The translations under genes and the position numbers were made by a program. A stretch of DNA of 64,000 nucleotides. It comes from CAVTSA01 sp963790575. Lineage in GTDB: Bacteria > Chloroflexota > Dormibacteria > Dormibacterales > Dormibacteraceae. Below are positions 15,023-23,287 of the stretch, one piece after another. The DNA lies in contig CAWBPD010000016.1 in the NCBI GenBank assembly GCA_963790575.1, positions 92,151 to 156,150 on the forward strand, read 5' to 3'. Numbering within the stretch: position 1 is the stretch's first letter; the number at the start of each line of letters is the position of its first letter. The notes under the pieces were generated by a model, which was given only the letters and a program-made list of their open reading frames with translations, did not search any database and was not told the origin of the DNA.

Positions 15023-15828
15023 TAGCGCTCCGCCTCCGCGACCCAGCGCGCGCCGGCCTCCGCTCGCTCCAGCCGTCCTGGACGGAGGTCGGGGAAGTGC
15101 GCGCCATAGAGGAGGTCACCGGACCCCGCCAGTCGCTCCACCAAGCCGGCCCGGGAGCGCTCCGCCTCCGCACCCTCGTGATCGAACACAAAGCGCCAGC
15201 CCGGCTCCTCCAGCTCGAAGGGGCAGTGCGCCACATCACCCAGCAGCCAGACGCTGGAGGCATTGCCGCTCACCTCCACCACGCAGTGGCCGGGCGTGTG
15301 CCCCGGCGTCAGGTGCAGGCGGACGCCAGGCGCCACCTCCTCACGGTCCTGTGCGAACGCGACCAGGCTCTCCACCGGCCGCAGCTTGCGCACCCCGCCG
15401 GGCAGCGCCTTGGGGTCGGTGACGAAGTACTCCCAATCGGCGGGATGCACGTGGTGGCGAGCACGCGGGAACTGGACCTCGCCTTGCTGTGTGACCCAGC
15501 CCACGTGGTCGAAGTGCAGGTGGGTGAAGACGACGTCGGTGACCTGCTCCGGCGTCACCCCCTGCTCCCGCAGCCGGGTCAGCAGCCCCCCACCGCGGTA
15601 GCGCCCGTTGTCGATGCGACCCGCGCCCAGGTCGACGAGCAGGAGCCGACCGGCCCCGCGCAACAGGAAGCTGCCCAGGGTGAGGGTAAGCCAGCCCCCT
15701 TCGTGGAGCAGGGCCGCGTGCGCCTGCCACGGGTCACCTTCTGGGCCGGGACGGATCAGCACCTCGCGGCCCGGCTCGCGACCCCAGCCGTCGACCAGTG
15801 CCGTCACCTCCCAGTCGCCGGCTCTCAC
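15022..15828 (-). CDS. Metallo-beta-lactamase-fold hydrolase
   Basis: 268 residues with the MBL metal motif THLHFDHVGW (HxHxDH), the later His in LTPGHTPGHCVVEV and Asp in WLLGDVAHCPFE, and a final YGAHFPDLRPGRL. Together these complete a two-metal site. The closest groups by pattern are lactonase/glyoxalase-II-like hydrolases that open lactones or thioesters, which would suit a pathway with an aldehyde dehydrogenase and a hydroxylase, but the substrate is inferred only from neighbours. It overlaps the ALDH stop by four bases (ATGA) and the SDR start by one. Confidence 0.9.
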   Translation of the reverse strand: MRAGDWEVTALVDGWGREPGREVLIRPGPEGDPWQAHAALLHEGGWLTLTLGSFLLRGAGRLLLVDLGAGRIDNGRYRGGGLLTRLREQGVTPEQVTDVVFTHLHFDHVGWVTQQGEVQFPRARHHVHPADWEYFVTDPKALPGGVRKLRPVESLVAFAQDREEVAPGVRLHLTPGHTPGHCVVEVSGNASSVWLLGDVAHCPFELEEPGWRFVFDHEGAEAERSRAGLVERLAGSGDLLYGAHFPDLRPGRLERAEAGARWVAEAER

Positions 15829-17234
15829 CGCTGAATGGCCTTCAGCTGCAGCGTGTCCTCGATGCCGTAATGACCGAGCTCGCGGCCGATGCCTGAGCGC
15901 TTGTAACCTCCGAACGGCGCCGCCACGTTGAAGGCGCCCCCGTTGACGGAGACCTGGCCCGTCCGCAGCCGTCGAGCCAGCTCCATTCCGGCCTCGACGG
16001 TGTCCGCCCAGACGGCGCCGGTCAGCCCGTAGTCGGTGTCGTTGGCGAGCGCCAGCGCGTCGTCGTCGTCGGCCGCCCCGAAGATCGAGAGCACGGGACC
16101 GAAGATCTCCTCGCGCGCGATCCGGGCCTGCGGTGCGACGTGGCTGAAGACGGTCGGGTGGACGTAGTAGCCGCGGTCCGGTAGCGGCGCGTCGGCGGGC
16201 GTCACGCGGTCCGCCCCGCCGGCGGCCTCCGGCGTTAGGAAGGCCGAGACCTCGGCGCGCTGCTGAGCGGAGGCGAGCGGGGCCAGGCGGCCCCCCGGCT
16301 GGTACCGGGCGGCCGCGGCGGCCGCCAGTTCGGCGGCGGCATCGACCAGCGGTTCAGGCACGATGAGGCGGGAGAGGGCGGTGCAGGTTTGGCCGCCGTT
16401 GAGGTAGCAGTCGGCGACGGTCACCTTGACGGCGGTCCCGAGCGTCTCCTCGCCGGACCCCGCGCGCACCACCGAGGCCGACTTGCCGCCCAGCTCAAGC
16501 GTCACCCGCTTCACGGTCTGGGCCACCGCCGCCATCACCTGCCGCCCGACCGCGGTGGACCCGGTGAAGGAGATCTGGTCGATGCCGGGGTGCGCGGCCA
16601 GCGCCGCGCCGATCGTCTCGCCCGGCCCCGGCACCAGGTTGAAGACTCCGGCCGGAAACCCCGCCGTCTCGATCGCGCGCGCCAGCTCGAAGCTCGCCAG
16701 CGGGGTCAGCTCGGCCGGCTTGAGCACCACCGTGTTGCCCCCCGCCAGCGCGGGCGCGATCTTCACCAGCACCTGGTGCAGGGGCAGGTTCCAGGGCGTG
16801 ATGGCGCCCACCACGCCGACCGGCTCGCGCAGGACCAGCGAGTTGCCGATCTCGGTTTGGAAGGGATAGGTCACGAGGGCGTCCGTCGTCGCCGCCAGCG
16901 CCGCCAGCGGCACGTCGACCTGGAAACGGCGGTTGAGGGGCGGCGGCGTGCCCAGCTCCTTGGTGATGGTTTCCGCCAAGAGATCGGCTCGCTCGGTGAG
17001 GACCTCATATAGGCGGCGCAGCAGGCCCGTGCGGTCTTCGACCGAGGTTTCCGCCCAGGTCGCAAACGAGCGCCGGGCGGCTTCCACCGCCTCCTCCAGC
17101 TGCGCCTCCGACGCCTGGGTGGCCACGGCGACCGTCTCCTCGGTGGCCGGGCACTCGACCGGGGAGTCCTCGCCCTGACCGGGCACCCAGCGGCCGCCCA
17201 GGTAGAGCTTGGGTTCACGTATCAGGTCAGTCAT
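15825..17234 (-). CDS. NAD(P)-dependent aldehyde dehydrogenase
   Basis: 469 residues from ATG 17234 (MTDLIREPKLYLGGRWV). All ALDH landmarks are present: ITPWNLPLHQVLVKIAPALAGGNTVVLKPAE, FTGSTAVGRQVM, the catalytic Glu in TLELGGKSASVV, the catalytic Cys in NGGQTCTALSRLIVP, EEIFGPVLSIF and FGGYKRSGIGRELG. It oxidises an aldehyde to an acid in the cytoplasm; the natural substrate is unknown. It is the first gene of the coupled minus-strand operon that continues through MBL, SDR, CoxLMS and YqgE, with a divergent PHP gene starting 28 bases away. Confidence 0.95.
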   Translation of the reverse strand: MTDLIREPKLYLGGRWVPGQGEDSPVECPATEETVAVATQASEAQLEEAVEAARRSFATWAETSVEDRTGLLRRLYEVLTERADLLAETITKELGTPPPLNRRFQVDVPLAALAATTDALVTYPFQTEIGNSLVLREPVGVVGAITPWNLPLHQVLVKIAPALAGGNTVVLKPAELTPLASFELARAIETAGFPAGVFNLVPGPGETIGAALAAHPGIDQISFTGSTAVGRQVMAAVAQTVKRVTLELGGKSASVVRAGSGEETLGTAVKVTVADCYLNGGQTCTALSRLIVPEPLVDAAAELAAAAAARYQPGGRLAPLASAQQRAEVSAFLTPEAAGGADRVTPADAPLPDRGYYVHPTVFSHVAPQARIAREEIFGPVLSIFGAADDDDALALANDTDYGLTGAVWADTVEAGMELARRLRTGQVSVNGGAFNVAAPFGGYKRSGIGRELGHYGIEDTLQLKAIQR

Positions 17235-17261
17235 GGGTCTTCCAAGGTATAGCGTGTCCCC

Positions 17262-18336
17262 GTGACCGAGCTCTCGCCGCTGGAGCGCGCCATCCGCACG
17301 CTGTCCGAGATCTCCTACCGGCTGCGGATGGCCAACCCGATCCCGGCGAGGCCAAGAACGGGAGGAAGAGAGCGGGGCGGGCCGGAGCTGTTCCGAGCCC
17401 GCGCCTTCGCCGAGGCGGCGCAGATGCTGATCCTGTACCGCCCCGACCCCACCACCGAGGCCGGTCGCAAGCAGCTGCGGACGCTGCCCGGGGTGGGCGA
17501 GCGCATCGAGCAGATCGTGCTCGAGGTCGCCGCCGAGGGCTCCTCCCGGTACCTGGGACGCCTGCGCCAGGAGGCCGGGGTCGAGGTCGCGGGCACCACC
17601 GCGCTGGACCGAGGCGCCTACCAGGGCGACCTGCACACCCACACCCCCTGGTCGGACGGGCGGGCGGCTCTGGCTGACATGGTGGAGGTGGCGGCGGCCC
17701 AGCGCTTCCGCTGCCTGGGCGTGACCGACCACTCCCCGCACATGACCATCGTGAAGGGTGTGACGCCAGAGCGGCTGGCGGAGCAGCGCCAGGAGATCGA
17801 CGCGGTCGGGCGCGCCCACCCCGAGGTGACCATCCTGCAGGGGATCGAGGTCGACATCCTCGAGGACGGGTCACTCGACCTCCCCGATGAGACGCTGGCC
17901 GCGCTGGACCTGGTCATCGCCTCCCCACATGTGAAGCTGGGCATGCCGAGGGAGCAGCATGACGGAGCGGATGCTGCGCGCGGTGGCCCACCCGGCGGTG
18001 TCCATCCTCGGGCACCCCACCGGCCGCCGCCCGGGCAGCCGAGCGGGCGCCGACTACGACACCGAGGCCGTGTTCCGCGAGGCTGCGCGCCACGACGTCC
18101 TGATCGAGATCGACTGCGACCCCAACCGCGTCGACGTGGGGCCGGAGCTGGCGGCGCAGGCGCTGGCCCTGGGATGCGACTTCGCCCTCGACAGCGACGC
18201 CCACGCCCCCCGCGACTTCGGTTACATCGAGCTGGGCATCTGGGTGCCGGAGCTGGCCCGCATGCCCCAGGAGCGGATCGTCAACTGGCTGCCGGTGGAC
18301 CAGCTCCGGAGGCGGCTGCGACCCTCCCGCCGGTAA
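17262..18336 (+). pseudogene. PolX-type PHP phosphoesterase, interrupted by one frameshift
   Basis: The first part (GTG 17262 to about 17957) has helix-hairpin-helix-like segments (LRTLPGVGERIEQIVLEV) and the PHP metal motifs GDLHTHTPWSDGRAALADM and CLGVTDHSPHM, with ILQGIEVDILEDG and VIASPHVKLGMPREQ. The reading then continues in another frame from 17959 as MTERMLRAVAHPAVSILGHPTGR, HDVLIEIDCDPNRVDVG and FALDSDAHAPRDFGY. One extra base at about 17955-17958 (CAG-C-ATG) explains the break. Both halves are fully conserved, so the mutation is recent or a sequence error. The family removes phosphates from DNA ends or small molecules. Confidence 0.82.
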
Positions 18337-18402
18337 GGGCACATTGCCAGCAGACGCACGCTAGGGGCACGGTCTTGAAGTCACATCGCCGGCAATGTGA
18401 CC
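18335..18402. repeat. Palindromic intergenic repeat, copy 2
   Basis: Left arm ACATTGCCAGC (18341-18351, one mismatch) and right arm GCCGGCAATGT (18388-18398) are the same inverted 11-mers as at 9888-9957, with the same left flank GTAAGGG. It lies between the PHP gene and the first LLM oxidoreductase gene. Confidence 0.5.
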
Positions 18403-18472
18403 GTGCGCGGCGTGCCCACTGGAGTCCCACACCGGGCACCAGCTCTGAGTGACATAGTCGTGGAACCAAGGG

Positions 18473-19387
18473 ATGGCCCAATTCGGAGTCGTGGTGGAGG
18501 CCCAAGAAGGTTTGACCTGGGAGCGCTGGCGTCGCGTAGTGCACGACGCCGAGCGGCTCGGGTTCGCGTCGCTCCGCGTGTCGGACCACCTGCAGTCGGT
18601 GACGCCCGTGCGCTCGCGCGAGGGGCTCCCGGCCTGGTCGGCCCTGCACCTGGCCGCGGAGTGGACTCAGCGGATCGAGCTGGCGCCGATGGTGAGCCCG
18701 GTGACTTTCTACCAGCCGGGAGTGCTGCTACGCGAGGCCTTGGCAGTCGACCAGCTCTCGGGCCGCCGCCTCCTGCTCGGTCTGGGCGCCGGCTGGAACC
18801 AGGCCGAGCACGAGCGCTTCGAGGTCCCGTTCGGGGACTGGAACTACCGGTTCGACCGTCTGGAGCAGGCCATCCAACTGGTGCAGCGGCTCTCGAAAGA
18901 GCTCCCTGGCGCGCGGCCGCTGCCGCTGCTGTTGGGCGGTAGCGGCCGCCTGCGGACGCTCCCGCTGGTCGCGCGCTACGCCCGGGAGTGGAACGGCGAA
19001 TTCCGTCTGGATGCGAGTGCCTACCGGACGAAAGTCGCCTTTCTCGACGAGGCGTGCGCCGCGATCGGGCGTGACCCGCGCTCCATCCGCCACTCGCTGC
19101 AGACTGTGTTCCTGATCGGGCGCACACAGGAGGCGCTTCGCGAGCGGGCGGTGCAGCTCAGGGAGATGCTTGGCTTCGTCTTCAGGATCGAAAGCAGTGA
19201 GCCCGACGATCTCATTGCTGCAGCGAAGCAGCACTTTCCTGCTGTGGGCACTCCGGATGAAGTCGTCGAACGCCTTCGGCCATTCATCGACGCGGGGGTC
19301 GAACTGTTCATGTTCGAGCACTTCCTGCACCTGGACACCGCCGGGCTGGAGCTCCTGGCGACGGAGGTAATGCCCCGGCTCGCGTGA
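18473..19387 (+). CDS. LLM-class flavin-dependent oxidoreductase (copy 1)
   Basis: 304 residues of a luciferase-like (TIM-barrel) monooxygenase/F420-dependent reductase. Seen are the N-terminal FGVVVEAQEGLTWERWRRVV, LGFASLRVSDHLQS, IELAPMVSPVTFYQPGVLLREALAVDQLSGRRLLLGLGAGWNQAEHERF and PLPLLLGGSGRLRTLPLVARYA. The cofactor (FMN or F420) and substrate cannot be told apart from the sequence. A near-identical paralogue follows 75 bases downstream; the two differ mostly in the substrate-facing middle (EFRLDASAY versus GMTPDPDAY) and a short insertion (FRIESSEPDD versus LNGDTPDE). This looks like a tandem duplication with early divergence. Confidence 0.9.
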   Translation: MAQFGVVVEAQEGLTWERWRRVVHDAERLGFASLRVSDHLQSVTPVRSREGLPAWSALHLAAEWTQRIELAPMVSPVTFYQPGVLLREALAVDQLSGRRLLLGLGAGWNQAEHERFEVPFGDWNYRFDRLEQAIQLVQRLSKELPGARPLPLLLGGSGRLRTLPLVARYAREWNGEFRLDASAYRTKVAFLDEACAAIGRDPRSIRHSLQTVFLIGRTQEALRERAVQLREMLGFVFRIESSEPDDLIAAAKQHFPAVGTPDEVVERLRPFIDAGVELFMFEHFLHLDTAGLELLATEVMPRLA

Positions 19388-19462
19388 CACCCCCGTAAGG
19401 ACACGCACGCCTAATCCGATAGAGTCTCTCCAGCCCCCGGTGACCTGGTTGGAGGAACGCGA

Positions 19463-20365
19463 ATGGCCCGTTTCGGAGTCATGGTGGAGGCGCAGGAGGG
19501 ACTGACCTGGGAGCGCTGGCGGCGCGTCGCGAATGACGCCGAACGCCTGGGCTTCGCGTCGCTGCGCGTGGCCGATCACCTGGAATCGGTGATGGGCGAC
19601 CGCACACGGGAGGGGGTCCCGGCCTGGTCGGCGCTCCACCTGGCCGCGGAGTGGACTCAGCGCATCGAGCTGGCGCCGATGATGAGCCCGGTCACCTTCT
19701 ACGAGCCGGGCGTGCTGCTGCGCGAGGCGGAGGCGGTGGACCAGCTCTCGGGCGGGCGGCTGCTGCTGGGGCTGGGCGCGGGCTGGAACCAGGCCGAGCA
19801 CGAACGCTTCGGGGTGCCGTTCGGCGACTGGAAGTACCGGTTCGAACGCCTCGAGCGTTCCATCCAGCTGATGCAGCGGCTGTGGGCCGAGCTCCCGGGC
19901 GCCAGGCCGCTGCCGCTGCTGATGGGCGGGACCGGAACCCGGCGCGGGCTGCCGCTGGTCGCGCGCTACGCCGAGGAATGGAACGGGATGACGCCCGATC
20001 CGGACGCGTACCGGGACACGGTGGCGGCGCTCGACGGAGCCTGCGCCGCGATCGGGCGGGACGCGGGGTCGATCCGCCACTCCCTGATGACGTCGTTCCT
20101 GATCGGGCGCAACCAGGAGGAACTGCGCGAGCGCGCGGTGCGCCTGAAGGAGGTCCTGTTCTGGCTCAACGGGGACACGCCGGACGAGGTCATCGCCTCG
20201 GCCCGGGACCATTGGCCCGCGGTCGGCACCCCGGACCAGGCCGTCGAACGACTGCGTCCCTTCGTCGATGCCGGCGCGGAACTGTTCCTGTTCCAGCACT
20301 TCGTGCATCTGGACAGTGGGGCGCTCGAACTGCTGGCGAGCGAGGTCATGCCCCGGCTCGCCTGA
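19463..20365 (+). CDS. LLM-class flavin-dependent oxidoreductase (copy 2)
   Basis: 300 residues, highly similar to the copy at 18473 over its whole length (MARFGVMVEAQEGLTWERWR, LGLGAGWNQAEHERFGVPFG, MGGTGTRRGLPLVARYAEEWNGM, LFQHFVHLDSGALELLASEVMPRLA). TTGGAGGAACGCGAATG gives a clear ribosome site. The shared ending HLDxxxLELLAxEVMPRLA and the conserved order argue for a tandem duplication. The function is presumed to be redox chemistry on a small hydrophobic substrate with FMN or F420H2; the substrate is unknown. Confidence 0.91.
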   Translation: MARFGVMVEAQEGLTWERWRRVANDAERLGFASLRVADHLESVMGDRTREGVPAWSALHLAAEWTQRIELAPMMSPVTFYEPGVLLREAEAVDQLSGGRLLLGLGAGWNQAEHERFGVPFGDWKYRFERLERSIQLMQRLWAELPGARPLPLLMGGTGTRRGLPLVARYAEEWNGMTPDPDAYRDTVAALDGACAAIGRDAGSIRHSLMTSFLIGRNQEELRERAVRLKEVLFWLNGDTPDEVIASARDHWPAVGTPDQAVERLRPFVDAGAELFLFQHFVHLDSGALELLASEVMPRLA

Positions 20366-20373
20366 GCGTTCCC

Positions 20374-20925
20374 CTAGCGGACTCGGCCGCCTGGCTCGAT
20401 CGGCATCCCGCCCTGGGAGACGTGCTGGCGGTAGCGGTTGAAGATCAGCGCCGCACGCACGGCCCACATCCCGATCGAGAGGAACAGAAGGTCGGCGCTG
20501 ACACCGTGCAGCCAGGTCAGGTGCGCCAGGTCAGGGTTGTGGTTCCCGCTTTGCGCCAGGTAGGTGGTGCCGATCCGCAGGACCAGCGCGCCCACGTAGA
20601 TGACCACGAACAGGAGCCCACCACGCATCCACAGCAGTCCTGACTGAGGATCGACCCAGAACGTCATCGAACGCACGATCACCAGGCCAAGGACGCCACC
20701 CAGGGCGAGGGCGAACGGCGCCGCGACGATCGCCGGAACATCGTGGATGAAGGGATTGAAGTCGCTGCCCAGGGCCAGCAGCAGCAGCACGATGAAGATC
20801 GCCCCCATCAGCAGCGTCCGCGTGGGGTTGACCGGCTGTGGACGCATGCGGCGGACGACGACCAGGACGATCACCACGACGGCGACGACTCCGACCGTCA
20901 GCCCGGACGTCGCACTCCTACCCAC
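20374..20925 (-). CDS. Integral membrane protein, five predicted helices
   Basis: 183 residues from GTG 20925. Hydrophobic stretches: about 7-25 (LTVGVVAVVVIVLVVVRRM), 38-53 (LLMGAIFIVLLLLALG), 64-84 (AIVAAPFALALGGVLGLVIV), 101-117 (MRGGLLFVVIYVGALVL) and 138-160 (WLHGVSADLLFLSIGMWAVRA). A conserved-looking RSMTFWVDPQSGLLWMRGG lies between helices 3 and 4. The layout recalls CcdC/DUF1453-like proteins, but this is not certain. It follows the amidohydrolase gene by 10 bases on the same strand. Function unknown. Confidence 0.72.
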   Translation of the reverse strand: MGRSATSGLTVGVVAVVVIVLVVVRRMRPQPVNPTRTLLMGAIFIVLLLLALGSDFNPFIHDVPAIVAAPFALALGGVLGLVIVRSMTFWVDPQSGLLWMRGGLLFVVIYVGALVLRIGTTYLAQSGNHNPDLAHLTWLHGVSADLLFLSIGMWAVRAALIFNRYRQHVSQGGMPIEPGGRVR

Positions 20926-20935
20926 GTCGCCAAGT

Positions 20936-22648
20936 CTAGGAGCGTGTTGTGGGGACGTTGTCCCGGAGCGGAGCCCGCGAGCCGTCCCGCGCCCGGTAGT
21001 AACCGTCGGGCGTGATCCGGAGGAAGGGGATCGCGGTCGTGGTCAGGGTCTCCAGGGTGAGCAGCGGATTCGGAGTCGCGGCGCCCAGGTCCCGCAGCGC
21101 CCGGTTCACCCCCCGCACCTCGTCCACCACCGTGGCCAGCGGCGCCGGCGACAGCAGTCCGGTGATGGGAGCCCGCCACTCGGCCAGCACCCTCCCGCCC
21201 GCGACCACCACCGCCCCGCCGTCCAGCGCCCGCAGCCGCTCCAGGGCCGGCCGCAGGTCCGCCTCGTCGTTGCCGGCCAGCAAGGGGCCTGCGGCCTCCC
21301 AGCCGCTGGACCAGGCGACCGCGCCGCGGGCCATCCCGAAGTCGAGGAGCAGGCCCCGGAAGCCGCGGGAGGCATCGTCCCGGTCGAGAGCGATCACCCA
21401 GAGCGCATCCTGCCCTTCGGTCTCGCTCTCCCGGGTGACCGTCGGGCCGGCCTGCCGCATCGCCCGGTGGCGGCCCGCCGGGAGCGGCGTCACCAGCGCC
21501 GGCTGCAGCGTGGCGGCACCGACCCCGCTCGCCAGCCGGGGTCGCTCGAAGGGCGCGGGCGGATCCGGCGGCCGTCCCCCGACCAGCACCAAGTCCGGAC
21601 GCACCGGGCCGTGACGGGGCAGGACGATGAGGTCGGCGAACGCCCCCGGTGCCAGGCCACCGAGCCAGCGACCGATCCCGAAGCGCTCCGCGGGACCGTG
21701 CGATGCCATCCGGAGCGCAGCGGGCAACGCCAGCCCCAGTTCGCACGCCCGCTCCACCACCACGTTCAGCGACCGTCCTGCGAGCAGGTCCTCCGGCTCC
21801 ACCCCGTCGTTGACCAGCGTCAGGCGCCGCAGGTCGACCCCACCCTCCTGCCAGAGAGGAGCGATCTGGTCCAGGTCCTGGCGGGTGGCACCATGCCGGG
21901 CCTCCGCCCAGAGACCCAGGCGCAGGCGCGCGCGCAGGTCGGCGGCGTCGATGGCCTCGTGGTCGGCGGTGGCGCCCAGCGCCTGCAAGGCCGCCAGCGA
22001 GGGTGGGCGCGCGCCGGCCCCGTGCCCCTCCACCGTCAGGTCCCGCCGCAGTGCGGCCTCGATCAGCCCTTCCGTGCGGGGGTGACCGCGCAGGGTCTCC
22101 GCCCAGTACACCTCCCCCACCCCCGCGACCAAGGGGTGGTCGAGGAGCGGCGCCCACGCCTCGGCGGGCGGGAGGCGGGCGTCCAACGAGTGGTCGGGCA
22201 CGGCCAGGCCACCCAGCGTGAGGAAGACGCGACCGGGTGCGGTCGCCGCCTCCGCGAGCAGGGCTTCCACCGCCGGGACGCCGCCCACGTACGCAGGCTC
22301 CAGCGTCTCGACCACCGTCGTCGTCACCCCGCACCGCACTTGCCCGGCCATCTGCTCCGCCAGCGAGGCCCGCACCAGGTGGGTGTGGCTCTCCACCAAT
22401 CCCGGCGCCACCAGGCGCCCCTCCAGTTGGATCAGGCGCGTTCGAGGGCCGGCCGGCAGCTCGTCGTCGGACGCCACCTTCGCCACCCGGTCCCCGAGCA
22501 CCGCCACGCCCCAGCCTTCCAGCACCTCGTCGGTGAAGACATCGACCAGCGCCCCGCCTCGGACGATCAGGTCGGCGGGTCGGTCGCCGCGCGCTACCTC
22601 TGCCAGCGCCCGCCGCTGCGACGCCGGCGGCCAGAGCCGGAGCGTCAC
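20936..22648 (-). CDS. Adenine deaminase-like amidohydrolase
   Basis: 570 residues from GTG 22648. The amidohydrolase start ADLIVRGGALVDVFTDEVLEG, the metal motif PGLVESHTHL, then VEGHGAGARPPSLAAL, ADHEAIDAADL, VNDGVEPEDLL, the FADLIVLP loop and a C-terminal ATPNPLLTLETLTTTAIPFLRIT. The domain order and length match adenine deaminase (Ade), which converts adenine to hypoxanthine with a metal centre, though the first motif here is HTH where Ade commonly has HLHIE, so the substrate may differ. The start overlaps the stop of a DUF4232 lipoprotein gene (GTGA). Confidence 0.8.
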   Translation of the reverse strand: MTLRLWPPASQRRALAEVARGDRPADLIVRGGALVDVFTDEVLEGWGVAVLGDRVAKVASDDELPAGPRTRLIQLEGRLVAPGLVESHTHLVRASLAEQMAGQVRCGVTTTVVETLEPAYVGGVPAVEALLAEAATAPGRVFLTLGGLAVPDHSLDARLPPAEAWAPLLDHPLVAGVGEVYWAETLRGHPRTEGLIEAALRRDLTVEGHGAGARPPSLAALQALGATADHEAIDAADLRARLRLGLWAEARHGATRQDLDQIAPLWQEGGVDLRRLTLVNDGVEPEDLLAGRSLNVVVERACELGLALPAALRMASHGPAERFGIGRWLGGLAPGAFADLIVLPRHGPVRPDLVLVGGRPPDPPAPFERPRLASGVGAATLQPALVTPLPAGRHRAMRQAGPTVTRESETEGQDALWVIALDRDDASRGFRGLLLDFGMARGAVAWSSGWEAAGPLLAGNDEADLRPALERLRALDGGAVVVAGGRVLAEWRAPITGLLSPAPLATVVDEVRGVNRALRDLGAATPNPLLTLETLTTTAIPFLRITPDGYYRARDGSRAPLRDNVPTTRS

Positions 22649-23217
22649 TGCCCGCCGGTGCTGCCGGCGGTGACCGCGGTCACGTTGATGGTGCCGTCCG
22701 GGCAGGCCTGGATGGAGGCCGCGACGGTCAGCTGCGAGGACGTGTTGGGTGGCGTCACCTCGACCTGCTGCGAGGTCGCGCAGGGGGTCGTGTAGCCGGT
22801 CTGGTCGTGCCACTGCGCATTGAACGAGGAGGTCGCGCTCGGCGCCAGCGTCACCGTCTGCTCCGGGCCCGCGGTTCGGACCACCTTGGTCGCGATCGGG
22901 TGGCCGCCGCTCAGCATCTGCATCCCCGGGTAGCCGTACAGGGTGCAGGTGGTCTGGCTGGTGTTGGTCAGGATGAACGTTTCCTGGACGGTCCCGGCAC
23001 CGGCCGTGTGCTGACCGGTGGAAAGAGAGAGCTGTGACGTCTGGCAGGGGCCCGGACCGGACGGAGCGGGGGTCGGGGTGGTGCCGATGGTCGGGACGCC
23101 GCTCGGCGAGGATGACGGAGTCGGCGACGGCGGGGAACCGGCGGTCCCCACCCGCCCGCACCCAGCCACGGCGATCAGGGCGAGGACAAGGAGCCCGCGG
23201 CGAAGTGCTCGCGCCAT
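22645..23217 (-). CDS. DUF4232 lipoprotein (copy 1)
   Basis: 190 residues from ATG 23217 (MARALRRGLLVLALIAVAGCG): a lipoprotein signal with lipobox VAGC at Cys19, then a Pro/Ser/Thr linker (about 25-60) and a DUF4232 domain with paired cysteines (GPCQTSQLSLSTG, TSQTTCTLYGYPGMQML, TTPCATSQQVEV, IQACPDGTINVTA). DUF4232 is a secreted beta-sandwich of unknown function common in actinobacteria. A paralogue lies 70 bases upstream, so this is a tandem pair. Upstream in-frame codons to 23334 are not used because the signal peptide begins here. Confidence 0.85.
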   Translation of the reverse strand: MARALRRGLLVLALIAVAGCGRVGTAGSPPSPTPSSSPSGVPTIGTTPTPAPSGPGPCQTSQLSLSTGQHTAGAGTVQETFILTNTSQTTCTLYGYPGMQMLSGGHPIATKVVRTAGPEQTVTLAPSATSSFNAQWHDQTGYTTPCATSQQVEVTPPNTSSQLTVAASIQACPDGTINVTAVTAGSTGGQ

Positions 23218-23287
23218 GACTCCCAGGGTAACCGTGCATTCCGCCCTCGGGTTCCGACGCCGAAGCGGTGGCCCACCGCGGGAGTCG

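Noticed and set aside
18728..20467. 579-residue minus-strand ORF opposite the two LLM genes
   Set aside because: It is the mirror of two clear plus-strand genes. High GC keeps antisense frames open, and the protein is low-complexity without any family block.
20747..22795. 682-residue plus-strand ORF
   Set aside because: Antisense to the adenine-deaminase-like gene; Arg/Gly/Pro-rich without a domain.
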